Shown: positions 16,321 through 25,155, counted from the stretch's first letter. The stretch: 34,621 bases of DNA from Denitratisoma sp. (GCA_032027165.1 JAVSMO010000001.1:2845342-2879962), one strand, 5' to 3'. Made by a program: numbers and translations. The notes: generated by a model not told the origin, from the letters alone.

Positions 16321-18080
16321 CATTCCACCCCTCCGAGATAGGCTTCCAGCACCACCGGATCCTTCTGTACTTCCTCGGGCAGGCCTTCGGAAATCTTCTC
16401 GCCGAACTCCATGACGACAACGCGGTCGGCTAGGCCCATGACGAAATCCATGTCGTGTTCCACCAGCAGGATGCCCATGCCCTCGCTGCGCAGCTTGCGC
16501 AGCAGTTCGGCCAGCGACTGTTTCTCCAGATAGCGCAGGCCGGCCGCCGGCTCGTCGAGCAGCAGCAGGCAGGGATCGGAACAGAGCGCACGGGCAATTT
16601 CGAGAATGCGCTGCTGGCCGAGCGGCAGGCTGCCCGCCTCGTCGAACAAATGCTCGCCCAGGCCGACGCGCTCGAGTTGACGCTTGGCCTCGGCCAGCAG
16701 GCGGGCCTCCTCGGCGCGCTCGAGATGCAGAGAGGCCGAGAGCACGCCCTTCGATCCGCGCAGATGGGCGCCGATGGCGACGTTCTCCAGCACGCTCATG
16801 GTCGGCAGCAGGCGCACGTGCTGGAAGGTACGGCCCATGCCGCGCCGCGCGATCTCGCGGGAGGTCAACGCGTCGACGCGTTCGCCCAGAAAGCGGATCT
16901 CGCCGGAGGTGACCGGATCGACGCCCGAAATGCAGTTGAACATGGTGCTCTTGCCGGCGCCGTTGGGGCCGATCAGGGCCATCACTTCGCCGGCCTTCAC
17001 GGTCAGGTTCATGTTGTTGTTGGCGACCAGGCCGCCGAATTGCTTGCGGGCGTCCTTCACCTCCAGCAGCACCGTACCGGCAACCGGCATCTCGCGCCGC
17101 GGCAGCGCCTCCGCCTCGGCGACCGTACGCTGTCCCTGCCGCACCGGAACCAGTCGCACCAGCCAGGGCCAGATGCCCTCTCGCGCACGCTGCAGCACCA
17201 AGATCAGCATGATGCCGAAAAAGATCACCTCGAAATTGCCGCTTTGTCCGAAGATCTTCGGCAGGACATCCTGCAGCCATTGCTTGAGGATGGTGATGAG
17301 GCCGGCACCAACCAATGCGCCCCAGACATGCGCGGCGCCTCCGACCACGGCCATGAAGAGATACTCGATGCCGATGTGCAGGCCGAAGGGCGTCGGGTTC
17401 ACGAATCGCTGAAGATGGGCGTAGAGCCAGCCCGAGACGCAGGCGAACAGCGCAGCTATCAGGAAGATGATGGTCTTCGTGCGGGCCGTGTTGACGCCCA
17501 TGCTCTCGGCCATCAGGCCGCCGCCCTTCAGCGCGCGAATGGCGCGCCCCTCCCGCGAATCGAGCAGGTTCTGCGTCGCCAGCATGGCACCGAGCAGAGC
17601 CGCCCAGATCAGATAATAGAACTCGCGGCCGGTATCCAGCTTGAAACCGGCCAATTCGAGGACGGGGATGCCGGTCAGGCCGGTGTGCCCGCCGAGGAAC
17701 TCGAGGTTGCCGAAAAGGAAATACAGGCTGAGGCCCCAGGCGATGGTGCCCAGCGGCAGATAGTGGCCGGACAGCCGCAGTGTGAGAAAGCCCAGTATCA
17801 GCGCTACTGCGGCCGTCACGGCCAGGCCGACCAGCAAGGCCAGCCAGGGCGATACGGTGTAGGCGGTCGTCAGATAGCCCGTGGCATAGGCACCGAGTCC
17901 GACAAAGGCCGCCTGGCCAAAGGACGTCAGGCCGCCGACGCCCGTCAGCAGGACCAAGCCGAGCGCGACGATGGAATACAAGCCGATGTAATTGAGCAGC
18001 GTGACATAGAACTCCGGCAGGAACGCCGGTCCCAGGACCAGCAGGCCCAGAAATACCAGGAAGGGCAGACGCGCTTTCAT
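16320..18080 (-). CDS. LivM-LivG fusion: HAAT-type ABC permease joined to ATPase
   Basis: The 586-residue protein fuses two subunits normally made separately. Residues about 1-305 are the LivM permease, with about nine membrane helices and a cytoplasmic coupling loop near residues 175-197 (SREGRAIRALKGGGLMAESM). Residues about 335-586 are the LivG ATPase, with Walker A GPNGAGKST at 371-379, the signature LPLGQQRILEIARAL and Walker B LLLLDEP. A roughly 30-residue linker (VPVRQGQRTVAEAEALPRRE) joins them in one frame with no stop, so this is a true fusion. The ATG overlaps the livH stop by ATGA. The ribosome site is the GAGGAGGAGGA run that encodes the terminal Glu residues of LivH. Confidence 0.92.
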   Translation of the reverse strand: MKARLPFLVFLGLLVLGPAFLPEFYVTLLNYIGLYSIVALGLVLLTGVGGLTSFGQAAFVGLGAYATGYLTTAYTVSPWLALLVGLAVTAAVALILGFLTLRLSGHYLPLGTIAWGLSLYFLFGNLEFLGGHTGLTGIPVLELAGFKLDTGREFYYLIWAALLGAMLATQNLLDSREGRAIRALKGGGLMAESMGVNTARTKTIIFLIAALFACVSGWLYAHLQRFVNPTPFGLHIGIEYLFMAVVGGAAHVWGALVGAGLITILKQWLQDVLPKIFGQSGNFEVIFFGIMLILVLQRAREGIWPWLVRLVPVRQGQRTVAEAEALPRREMPVAGTVLLEVKDARKQFGGLVANNNMNLTVKAGEVMALIGPNGAGKSTMFNCISGVDPVTSGEIRFLGERVDALTSREIARRGMGRTFQHVRLLPTMSVLENVAIGAHLRGSKGVLSASLHLERAEEARLLAEAKRQLERVGLGEHLFDEAGSLPLGQQRILEIARALCSDPCLLLLDEPAAGLRYLEKQSLAELLRKLRSEGMGILLVEHDMDFVMGLADRVVVMEFGEKISEGLPEEVQKDPVVLEAYLGGVE

Positions 18081-19114
18081 TCCTCCTCCTCCACATGATG
18101 GGAGGTGAAGGAGCGCCACACGAGGACCGGAATGATCAGGGTGAACACGATGACTTCCTTGAAGGCACTGGCCCAGAAGGAAGAGAAAGATTCCAGCAAT
18201 CCGACAAGGATGGCTCCGGCGGCGGCAAGCGGGTAGCTGACCAGACCCGCGATGATGGCGGCGACGAAACCCTTCAGACCGACGAGGAAACCGGTGTCGT
18301 AGTAGACCGTCGTGATCGGCGCGATGAGGATGCCGGAAAGTGCCCCAATGCCCGCTGCCAGCGTGAAGGACAGCTTGCCCGCCATGGTGGTGGAGATGCC
18401 CATCAGGCGGGCACCGACCCGGTTGATGGCAGTGGCGCGCAACGCCTTGCCGTAGAGCGTGCGACCGAAGAATTGGTAGAGGGCAACGATCAGGACGGCG
18501 CTGGCACCGAGCACCCACAGCGTCTGGCCATTGACCGTCAGCGTGCCGAGATTGAACTGCGCTTCACTGAAGGGCGTGGTGCGCGAGCCTTCGGCGCCAA
18601 AGAAGAGCAGGCCCAGACCGACGAGGGCCAGATGCACCGCCACCGAGACGATGAGCAGCACCAGCACCGAGGCTTCCGCCAGCGGCTGGTAGGCCAGGCG
18701 ATAGACCATCGGGCCGAGCGGGACGACGATGGCCAGCGATAGTGCCACCTGCGCGACCAGCGGCAGGTTCCCCGGCTCCAGCCAGAGGACAAGTCCGGCC
18801 ACCAGGGCAGGCAGAACCAGATCCCAAAGGGCGATGCGTTTCAGCCGTCCCAGGCTACCGCTGCGTACAGCCATGACAGTGTCAATAACTGCAACCAGGG
18901 CACCGGCGCCGAGCAGGAGCCAGAGCGTACCCGGGGTCTTCCCCGCTTGAAAGGCCGCCAGAGTCAGTGCGCCGTAGGCAACGAATTCGCCCTGGGGTAT
19001 GAAAATGACCCGCGTGACGGCAAACACCAGCACCAGCGCCAGCGCCAGCAGCGCATAAATGGCGCCGTTGACGATGCCGTCCTGGCCGAGCAGCAATGCG
19101 ATTTGCAAGTCCAT
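18077..19114 (-). CDS. livH: Branched-chain amino acid-type ABC transporter permease LivH
   Basis: LivH is the second permease of the HAAT importer. The 345-residue product is strongly hydrophobic, with the family motifs GAIYALLALALVLVFAVTRVI and GEFVAYGAL near the start and GLKGFVAAIIAGLVSYPLAA near the end. It is longer than the usual ~300 residues because of an extra hydrophobic region around 65-120 (ALVAVIDTVMAV ... LVLWLEPG). The start at ATG 19114 has only a weak ribosome site (AAGAAA). It ends in four Glu codons whose DNA serves as the ribosome site for the next gene. A terminator-like hairpin lies just upstream, between livJ and livH. Confidence 0.93.
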   Translation of the reverse strand: MDLQIALLLGQDGIVNGAIYALLALALVLVFAVTRVIFIPQGEFVAYGALTLAAFQAGKTPGTLWLLLGAGALVAVIDTVMAVRSGSLGRLKRIALWDLVLPALVAGLVLWLEPGNLPLVAQVALSLAIVVPLGPMVYRLAYQPLAEASVLVLLIVSVAVHLALVGLGLLFFGAEGSRTTPFSEAQFNLGTLTVNGQTLWVLGASAVLIVALYQFFGRTLYGKALRATAINRVGARLMGISTTMAGKLSFTLAAGIGALSGILIAPITTVYYDTGFLVGLKGFVAAIIAGLVSYPLAAAGAILVGLLESFSSFWASAFKEVIVFTLIIPVLVWRSFTSHHVEEEE

Positions 19115-19135
19115 CGTTTCTTGTCTTTTATTGGT

Positions 19136-19191
19136 AAAAAAAGGACGCTGCGTGAGCGGTGATTGTACGTCACCGCTCACGGCCAGCGCCC
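19136..19191 (-). terminator. Terminator-like hairpin between livJ and livH (probable partial terminator)
   Basis: A 12-base perfect stem (19151-19162 with 19170-19181, 7-base loop) is extended below a 2-base bulge by 8 further pairs (19143-19150 with 19184-19191, one G-U pair on the minus-strand RNA). It is followed on the minus strand by seven T residues (19136-19142). The form is that of a strong intrinsic terminator. It sits inside the operon, so it would make livJ (binding protein) more abundant than the membrane parts; some read-through must occur unless livH has its own promoter. Confidence 0.75.
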
Positions 19192-19235
19192 TCTCCCGTA
19201 CTTCAATTATCCGGCGCGCCCTCACGCACCGGCCT

Positions 19236-19253
19236 TCGCTCCGCCTGGAGCGA
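19236..19253 (-). repeat. Small hairpin after livJ stop
   Basis: TCGCTCC (19236-19242) and GGAGCGA (19247-19253) form a perfect 7-base stem with a 4-base loop, 10 bases after the livJ stop on the minus strand. There is no T-run. It may protect the 3' end of the livJ message from exonucleases. Confidence 0.5.
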
Positions 19254-19263
19254 TGCCTCTAAC

Positions 19264-20409
19264 TTACTTCTGCACCACCCACTTGCCACCTACGATCTTG
19301 ACCATCACGCGCGCCCGCTGATCGAGACCGAGATGGTCGGTTGGCGTCATATTGAACACACCATGAGCGGCATAAAGATTCTTGGTGGCTTCCAGCGCAT
19401 CGCGCAGGCCGGCGCGGAATTCCTTGCTGCCTGGCTTGCCTTTCTTCAGCGCGGCGGGGACGGCGTTGGCCAGCAGCAGACCGGCATCCCAGGCGTGTGC
19501 GCCGAAGGTGGACACGCTTCCGGGGCCATGCGCCTTCTCGTACTTGCCGATATATTCGAGGGCGGATTTCTTCACAGGGTTCGAATCCGGCAATTGCGCA
19601 GCCACCAGCACCGGGCCGGCAGGCAGGAAAGTACCCTCGCAATCCTTGCCGCAGACGCGCAGAAAATCATTGTTGGCAACGCCGTGCGTCTGGTAGATCT
19701 TGCCCTTGTAGCCCTTCTCCTTCAGCGTCTTCTGCGGCAGCGCGGCTGGCGTGCCGGAGCCGGCAATCAGGATGGCGTCCGGGTTGGTCGACATGATCTT
19801 GAGGATCTGGCCGGTCACGGAGGTATCGGCGCGGTTGAAACGCTCGTTCGCCACCATCTTCATCTTGCGTATCTCGGCGATCTTGCTGAACTCCTGCCAC
19901 CAGCCTTCGCCGTAGGCGTCGGAAAAGCCGATGAAGGCCACCGTCTTCACGCCGTTGTTGCCCATGTGTTCGGTGATGGCGGTGGACATCTGCACATCAT
20001 TCTGCGGCGTCTTGAATACCCAGCGCCGCTTGGCGTCCACCGGCTCAACGATGCGCGCGGAAGCGGCCATCGAAATCATCGGCGTTTCTGCTTCCGCCAC
20101 CACATCGACCATCGCCAGGGAGTTCGGCGTAATGGTCGACCCGATGATCACGTCCACCTTGTCTTCGCTGAGCAGCTTGCGGGTGTTCTTGACTGCCGTC
20201 GTGGTATCCGAAGCATCGTCAAGAACGATGTATTTCACTTTCTCGCCGGCGATGGTAGCCGGCATCAGGGCAAACGTATTCTTCTCGGGAATGCCCAACG
20301 AAGCGGCAGGTCCCGTCGCGGAAACCAGTACGCCAACGGTGATATCGGCATGGGCAATCGTGACCGCACCAGCTGAAAGCAGCGCGGCAACAAGGGATTT
20401 CATCCTCAT
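19264..20409 (-). CDS. livJ: Periplasmic substrate-binding protein of HAAT-type ABC importer (LivJ-like)
   Basis: This is the type I periplasmic binding protein that delivers ligand to LivH/LivMG/LivF. The 381-residue product begins with a Sec signal peptide (MRMKSLVAALLSAGAVTIAHA, then DITVGVLVSATGPAASLG). It carries the family's two-lobe features such as VKYIVLDDASDTTTAVKNT and VDVIIGSTITPNSLAM. Two Cys residues (RVCGKDCEGTF) may form a disulfide. The start is ATG 20409, with GAGGAGGAG just upstream; the frame is open further but has no better start. The ligand cannot be deduced; leucine-type amino acids, amides or aromatic acids are all possible. A promoter is proposed at 20468-20495. Confidence 0.92.
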   Translation of the reverse strand: MRMKSLVAALLSAGAVTIAHADITVGVLVSATGPAASLGIPEKNTFALMPATIAGEKVKYIVLDDASDTTTAVKNTRKLLSEDKVDVIIGSTITPNSLAMVDVVAEAETPMISMAASARIVEPVDAKRRWVFKTPQNDVQMSTAITEHMGNNGVKTVAFIGFSDAYGEGWWQEFSKIAEIRKMKMVANERFNRADTSVTGQILKIMSTNPDAILIAGSGTPAALPQKTLKEKGYKGKIYQTHGVANNDFLRVCGKDCEGTFLPAGPVLVAAQLPDSNPVKKSALEYIGKYEKAHGPGSVSTFGAHAWDAGLLLANAVPAALKKGKPGSKEFRAGLRDALEATKNLYAAHGVFNMTPTDHLGLDQRARVMVKIVGGKWVVQK

Positions 20410-20467
20410 TGACTCCTCCTCTAACGAAAACAATGGCGGCGCTTTAGTGGATAGGCGCCTTATGACA

Positions 20468-20495
20468 ATCATACAAGTTAAGTTTAGGTACGCAA
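20468..20495 (-). promoter_or_regulatory. Candidate promoter of livJ
   Basis: On the minus strand TTGCGT (20490-20495) and TATGAT (20468-20473) are separated by 16 bases, giving a good -10 box and a weak -35 box. The predicted start near 20461 leaves a leader of about 50 bases. The whole 20410-20616 gap is AT-rich compared with its surroundings; otherwise I see nothing in it. Confidence 0.5.
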
Positions 20496-20616
20496 AATAT
20501 CTTTGCGCCACACGCCAGAAAATATTTTGTTTACCGTTCAAATAATTGGCGCGCTTTTCACATGATACAAGAAATAATGTATGCATGTCTATTGCTGAAT
20601 CATTAATTCCGGCAGA

Positions 20617-21396
20617 TTAGAGTTCTTTAAAGGTGTCCCAGGCAAATTTAAGGATAAACACCCCTGCCACACCAAGAAAGACACGCCTGACAAATCCGAC
20701 GCCATGGCGTATTGCCAGATGTGACCCAAACAGCGATCCACCAATATTGAAAACAGCCATGGCCATGCCCGTAACCAGCAGAACGTGCGCATTTGCCCCG
20801 AAGAACAACAGCGCAGCCAAATTGGTGGCGGCATTGACGATCTTGGCAGAAACCGAAGCACGCAAAAAATCCAGGCCGAAGAAACGAACGAACATGAAGA
20901 TCAAAAAGCTTCCCGTGCCCGGACCGAAAAATCCATCATAAAAGCCGATTACGCCACCAAAGAATACCGCCAGCAACATGTCACGCCTGCCGTGCGTACG
21001 ATATTGGTCTACCGCTCCCAGATTTTTTTTCGCATAGGTGTATGCGGTAACCCCTATCAGCAGAACCAGGACCAGCGGACGCAGCCACTCTTTGGGCAGC
21101 AGTGCGACAGTCATGGCACCGAAATAGGACAGAACGAATGCCGACAGGGCCGCCGGCAGGGCTGCCCGCCAAGGCACCTCGATACGGCGCGCGTAACGCA
21201 GGGCGGCACTGGCAGTACCGAGAATGCTGGCCAGTTTGTTGGTTCCGAAAATTGTGGCCGGTGGCGCTTGAGGCATGACACTGAAAAGCGCGGGGATTTG
21301 GATCAGACCACCTCCCCCAACAACAGCGTCAATGAGGCCGGCAGTGAATGCGGCGGCGCACAACAACATGAGGTCGATCGGTTCCACGTGGAACAA
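20617..21396 (-). CDS. TSUP-family (TauE/SafE) sulfite/anion permease-like protein
   Basis: The 259-residue membrane protein has about eight hydrophobic helices. It shows the family's duplicated motif: AGLIDAVVGGGGLIQIPAL in the first half and GFYDGFFGPGTGSFLIFMFV in the second. TSUP members move sulfite, sulfonates, thiosulfate or other organosulfur or carboxylate anions; the substrate here is unknown. I chose TTG 21396 because GGAG lies 8 bases upstream; GTG 21387 and ATG 21369 are alternatives. If TTG is right, codons 1-6 lie on a parS site. It follows mnmE by 15 bases and is probably its co-transcribed tail. No terminator was seen after it. Confidence 0.88.
   Translation of the reverse strand: MFHVEPIDLMLLCAAAFTAGLIDAVVGGGGLIQIPALFSVMPQAPPATIFGTNKLASILGTASAALRYARRIEVPWRAALPAALSAFVLSYFGAMTVALLPKEWLRPLVLVLLIGVTAYTYAKKNLGAVDQYRTHGRRDMLLAVFFGGVIGFYDGFFGPGTGSFLIFMFVRFFGLDFLRASVSAKIVNAATNLAALLFFGANAHVLLVTGMAMAVFNIGGSLFGSHLAIRHGVGFVRRVFLGVAGVFILKFAWDTFKEL
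21380..21395. other. parS site (Pseudomonas-type variant)
   Basis: On the minus strand the sequence is TGTTCCACGTGGAACC. It keeps the central CACGTG and matches the parS variant known from Pseudomonas as I recall it. It lies at the 5' end of the TSUP gene, 4 kb from dnaA and 8 kb from parA, on the origin side of the first parS. Confidence 0.82.
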
Positions 21397-21411
21397 TCCG
21401 CCTTCTCCGTC

Positions 21412-22761
21412 TTACTTGCCTATGCAGAACCGGGAGAAGATCTCTCCGAGCAAGTCATCTGGCGTGAATTCCCCGGTAATCCTGTCCAGTGCCTCTTGCG
21501 CCAAACGCAATTCCTCTGCAAATAGCTCCAGATGATCCCATTGGGCTTGGGCGGCGAGCAGGCGGGTCAAGGCATTTTGGATCGCCTGGAGGTGCCGCTC
21601 TCGAGCCAGAAAAACATCCTCGGCGCCCGCTTGCCACCCGGCGATCCGTAACAATTCCTGCTCAAGCGCCCCCATTCCCTCCCCGGTCTTCGCAGAAAGC
21701 CAAAGGGTCACTCGATCATTCAATATCTCGCGCCCGCAAGGGTGTTCTACCAAATCGGATTTATTGAATAGCTGGATTTGTTCGACGCCTGCCGGCAACC
21801 GCGATGCGATCATCAGATCAGCTGGCGTCATGCCGGTCCGGGCATCAAGCAGATGCAGCACCACGTCTGCCCGCTCAATTTCCCTCCAGCTTCGGTCAAT
21901 GCCAAGGCGCTCGACCTCATCCTCCGCCTCCCGCAAACCAGCGGTGTCAACGATATGCAGGGGTATGCCGCTTACCTGAATTGTCTCTCGCAGCGCATCC
22001 CTAGTCGTACCCGGGAAGGCCGTCACGATGGCACGATCCTCACCTGCCAGTCGGTTGAGCAGGCTGGACTTGCCTACATTGGGTTGGCCCGCCAGGACAA
22101 TATGCAGACCGTTTCGAAGCAGACTGCCCTGACGCGCCCCCCCCAACAGCCTCCGGACATCCTCAGTCAGGCAGTCCAGTTTTCCCGTCACATCGGGCTT
22201 GCGCAAGGCATCGATTTCTTCCTCGGGGAAGTCGAGAGTAGCCTCAACCAGCATTCGCAAGGCAATGAGTCGTTCCACTATCTCATGCGTCTTCCGCGAA
22301 AACTCGCCACTGAGCGACCTCACTGCGGAACGGGCCGCGGCCGCAGTAGTCGCCTCGATCAAATCGGCCACAGCTTCAGCTTGCGCCAGATCCAGTTTTT
22401 CATTGAGATAGGCACGCCGGGTAAATTCACCGGGCTCCGCCAGGCGCGCACCCAATTCAAGGCAACGTTGCAGCAGCAACTGCATCACCATCGGTCCGCC
22501 ATGGCCCTGCAGTTCAAGCACGTCTTCCCCTGTATATGAATGGGGGGCGGGAAAGTAGAGAGCGATGCCCTCGTCAATCTCGTCTCCCGCCGCATCGAGA
22601 AAACGGGCAAGAGTGGCGACACGGGGTTGCGGAAGAAATCCGGTCAGAAGGCAGGCCAGCGGTGCAAGTTCGGGTCCGGACAAGCGTACGATACCGATGC
22701 CACCGCGACCGGGCGCGGTGGCAACGGCAGCAATCAGATCAGCTTGCTTTCTGCTTGCCAC
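21412..22761 (-). CDS. mnmE: tRNA modification GTPase MnmE
   Basis: MnmE (TrmE) is the GTPase and folate-binding partner of MnmG in U34 tRNA modification. The 449-residue product has the N-terminal formyl-THF domain ([20 protein letters not shown]), the G domain inserted in a helical domain (GQPNVGKSS at 225-233, FPGTTRD, DTAGLRE at 272-278, NKSDL) and the C-terminal FCIGK with the catalytic Cys446. The start is GTG 22761, inside the end of yidC (23-base overlap), with only a weak ribosome site, so coupling to yidC is likely. The coding strand contains a run of eight G residues (22137-22144). Confidence 0.96.
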   Translation of the reverse strand: MASRKQADLIAAVATAPGRGGIGIVRLSGPELAPLACLLTGFLPQPRVATLARFLDAAGDEIDEGIALYFPAPHSYTGEDVLELQGHGGPMVMQLLLQRCLELGARLAEPGEFTRRAYLNEKLDLAQAEAVADLIEATTAAAARSAVRSLSGEFSRKTHEIVERLIALRMLVEATLDFPEEEIDALRKPDVTGKLDCLTEDVRRLLGGARQGSLLRNGLHIVLAGQPNVGKSSLLNRLAGEDRAIVTAFPGTTRDALRETIQVSGIPLHIVDTAGLREAEDEVERLGIDRSWREIERADVVLHLLDARTGMTPADLMIASRLPAGVEQIQLFNKSDLVEHPCGREILNDRVTLWLSAKTGEGMGALEQELLRIAGWQAGAEDVFLARERHLQAIQNALTRLLAAQAQWDHLELFAEELRLAQEALDRITGEFTPDDLLGEIFSRFCIGK

Positions 22762-24400
22762 CCTCGATCAGGCGCGTGATCTGCCACTGCTGGGCAATCG
22801 AAAGGATGTTGTTGGTTATCCAGTACAGCACCAAGCCGGACGGGAACCAGAGGAACATGAAGGTAAACACGATCGGCATGGCCATCATGACTTTCGCCTG
22901 GATCGGATCGGGCGGCGTCGGGTTCAGCTTGGTCTGAATGACCATCGAAACACCCATAATGATCGGCAGCACATAGTAGGGGTCCATGGTCGATAAGTCC
23001 TGTATCCACAGCATCCACGGGGCATGGCGCATCTCGACACTGCCAAGCAACACCCAATAGAGGGCAATAAAGACTGGAATTTGCACCATGATGGGCAGGC
23101 AACCACCTAAAGGATTTATCTTTTCCTTGCGGTAGAGTTCCATCATCTCCTGGTTCATGCGATTACGATCAGAGGCAAATTGTTCTTTAATTTTCATTAA
23201 CTTGGGTGTAACCACCTTCATTTTTGCCATGGACCGGTAGCTCGCGGCCGAGAGCGGGAAGAACAGCGCCTTGATCAGCACCGTCAGCAGGATGATCGAC
23301 CAGCCCCAGTTGCCGACGAAACGGTGGATCAGTTCAAGAAGCCAATAGATGGGGGAGGCAATCACCGTCAGCCAGCCATAGTCGACCACCAGGTCGAAAC
23401 CCGGAGCGACCTTTTCCAGCTTGGCCTGTTCTTGCGGGCCGGCATAGAGCGGCACGCCTATCCGGATAATCTGACCGGCTGCAACCGTTGCAACCGGCAT
23501 AATGATTCCGGCTGAGAACAAATTGTCAGCGACCTTGCGCACGAAGAATTCACGTTCGTCACTGCCTTGTGGTGTCCAGCCAGCGACGAAATAATGCTGC
23601 ACCATGGCCAGCCAGCCATCCTTGGCCTTTTGCACAAACTTGGCTTTGCCCTTGTCGACATCGGCAAATCCCACTTTCTGGAACTTGCCCTCATCCGTAT
23701 AGATCGCCGGCCCGGTAAAGGTGGCGATATTGGTCATGCTGGCTTCCGGCACCCTTCCATCGCGCGTGAGCTGGTAGTAAGCATGGGCGGCCAGCGGTGC
23801 CTGGCGCTGATTGGCAATCTCGTAGCCGACATCGATCTGGTAGCTGCCACGATGAAAGGTGTAAATTTTGGCAACTTTGAGGCCGTTCGCTTCCGGTGCT
23901 TCCAGCCTGATTTCGAGCTTGTCGGAACCGGGTTTCAGTTCCTGGACACCGGGTACCAGCCTGAATTCGGTCTTGTGGTTGGGCAAGCCCTCTCCAATCA
24001 GTCCGGTTTGTGCGACATAGGTACGATCCTTGGATATTTCCATCAGGACAAAGTGCTTGGTTTTATCCTCGGTGGCCTTGTGTTGGGTAAGTTCCAGACG
24101 CACCAGATCTCCCCCCACAGAGGAAATCTCGGCAAGGTAAATATCCGTCTTCACCAAGGTCTTGGTGCCAGTCTCCGAAACTGTTGCCTGTTCAGGGGCA
24201 GAAACACTGGATGGGGATGTTGGCGCCGCTGACAGGGGGGTGCTGGGCGTGGGGGCAGCACCGGGGACTTGTGAGGCCGTCTGTTGCACCGATTGCGCCT
24301 TGGTTGCTGCTGTCGGCTGGTTCTGCCTCTGCCAGCCATCCCATAGCATGAAGAGAGAAAAAATGAAGACTAGCAGGAGGATCAGGCGTTGATTGTCCAT
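22739..24400 (-). CDS. yidC: Membrane protein insertase YidC
   Basis: YidC inserts and folds inner-membrane proteins, alone or with SecYEG; subunit c of ATP synthase, encoded in this window, is a classic client in E. coli. The 553-residue product has an N-terminal anchor ([18 protein letters not shown]), a low-complexity Thr/Ser/Pro/Ala segment (about 25-75), a large periplasmic beta domain (to about 335) and the conserved five-helix core. The core includes the charged cytoplasmic hairpin ([17 protein letters not shown]) and [20 protein letters not shown]. It ends in a basic tail. I chose ATG 24400; a TTG directly before it extends the frame by one codon. Confidence 0.97.
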   Translation of the reverse strand: MDNQRLILLLVFIFSLFMLWDGWQRQNQPTAATKAQSVQQTASQVPGAAPTPSTPLSAAPTSPSSVSAPEQATVSETGTKTLVKTDIYLAEISSVGGDLVRLELTQHKATEDKTKHFVLMEISKDRTYVAQTGLIGEGLPNHKTEFRLVPGVQELKPGSDKLEIRLEAPEANGLKVAKIYTFHRGSYQIDVGYEIANQRQAPLAAHAYYQLTRDGRVPEASMTNIATFTGPAIYTDEGKFQKVGFADVDKGKAKFVQKAKDGWLAMVQHYFVAGWTPQGSDEREFFVRKVADNLFSAGIIMPVATVAAGQIIRIGVPLYAGPQEQAKLEKVAPGFDLVVDYGWLTVIASPIYWLLELIHRFVGNWGWSIILLTVLIKALFFPLSAASYRSMAKMKVVTPKLMKIKEQFASDRNRMNQEMMELYRKEKINPLGGCLPIMVQIPVFIALYWVLLGSVEMRHAPWMLWIQDLSTMDPYYVLPIIMGVSMVIQTKLNPTPPDPIQAKVMMAMPIVFTFMFLWFPSGLVLYWITNNILSIAQQWQITRLIEGGKQKAS

Positions 24401-24424
24401 CAATCGGCTCTTGTAATTATTTGT

Positions 24425-24634
24425 TCAAGGTACAGGATCGTATCCGCCCGGACTCCACGGGTGGCAACGTGATATGCGTTTCGCAGCAAGCCAGGATCCT
24501 TTGAACCCACCATGTTTTTCAAGGGCTTCAAGGGCATATTCCGAACAACTCGGGTGAAACCGGCAATTCCGGCCAATCAGCGGGCTAATTGCCAGTCGGT
24601 AAATGCGCACTAGCAGGACCAGCAACTTGTTCAT
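24425..24634 (-). CDS. yidD: Membrane protein insertion efficiency factor YidD
   Basis: YidD is a small protein that aids YidC-dependent insertion. The 69-residue product has the family's core: PLIGRNCRFHPSCSEYALEAL followed by HGGFKGSWLAAKRISRCHPW, with its conserved Cys residues and the G-Y-D-P-V-P ending. It overlaps the rnpA stop by 4 bases (ATGA) and precedes yidC by 24 bases, in the order rpmH-rnpA-yidD-yidC that is conserved in many bacteria. Confidence 0.96.
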   Translation of the reverse strand: MNKLLVLLVRIYRLAISPLIGRNCRFHPSCSEYALEALEKHGGFKGSWLAAKRISRCHPWSPGGYDPVP

Positions 24635-24981
24635 CGGGTCAGGCGAGCAAACAACTCATCGATCTCGGCACGCAAGGCATACCTATTGGGCGTATCCATG
24701 CGTACCGAAACACGAACGACGATATCGCTTTGCGGCAGTTTCGAACGGGACAGACGGAAGGATTCTCGCACAATGCGACGGATCAAATTGCGATTCACGG
24801 AAGAGCGAACAAACTTTTTTGCGATCACCAAGCCGATCCTTGCTGTAGCAGCCGAATTCGGTCGATGAAGCAAATCGAAATGCTTGCCGCGAAGGGTCTT
24901 GCGAAAAGCAAAAACGGATGAGAACTCATCCGTTTTACGTAGCCGATGTTCGCCGCGGAAGCCTAGATCGACACCCGCCAC
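24631..24981 (-). CDS. rnpA: Ribonuclease P protein component
   Basis: RnpA is the protein cofactor of RNase P, which trims tRNA 5' leaders. The product is 116 residues from GTG 24981, in line with the family (110-120). It has the core RIGLVIAKKFVRSSVNRNLIRRIVRESFR, where the RNR motif and basic helix bind the RNA. The start is chosen by length and because the rpmH stop lies just 7 bases upstream. The frame continues open through rpmH in another phase, which is not meaningful. The ribosome site is weak, so translation may be coupled to rpmH. Confidence 0.93.
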   Translation of the reverse strand: MAGVDLGFRGEHRLRKTDEFSSVFAFRKTLRGKHFDLLHRPNSAATARIGLVIAKKFVRSSVNRNLIRRIVRESFRLSRSKLPQSDIVVRVSVRMDTPNRYALRAEIDELFARLTR

Positions 24982-24988
24982 CGCCGTT

Positions 24989-25123
24989 TCAGACGCCGAG
25001 GCGAGCGCGTCCTTTGGCGCGACGGGCACGAATAACAGCGCGTCCCCCACGCGTACGCATGCGAACGAGGAAACCATGGGTACGTTTACGCCGGATTACG
25101 GAAGGTTGGTATGTGCGTTTCAT
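24989..25123 (-). CDS. rpmH: 50S ribosomal protein L34
   Basis: L34 is a tiny, very basic protein of the large ribosomal subunit. The 44-residue product starts [18 protein letters not shown] and ends GRARLGV, an unmistakable match to the family. It is the first gene of the minus-strand operon leading away from the origin, with a sigma-70-type promoter at 25156-25184. Confidence 0.98.
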   Translation of the reverse strand: MKRTYQPSVIRRKRTHGFLVRMRTRGGRAVIRARRAKGRARLGV

Positions 25124-25155
25124 GGCTGCCGTCTATGCAAAATGAAGAACACGCG

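Noticed and set aside
15586..18096. Continuous minus-strand frame seeming to fuse LivF with an 590-residue upstream protein
   Set aside because: Upstream of the LivF ATG the translation is Arg/Ala/Gly-rich nonsense out of phase with the LivMG frame; the real LivF starts at 16320.
16455..18098. 547-codon plus-strand frame opposite the LivMG gene
   Set aside because: Antisense to a well-supported gene; Gln/Asp/His-rich with no recognisable motif.
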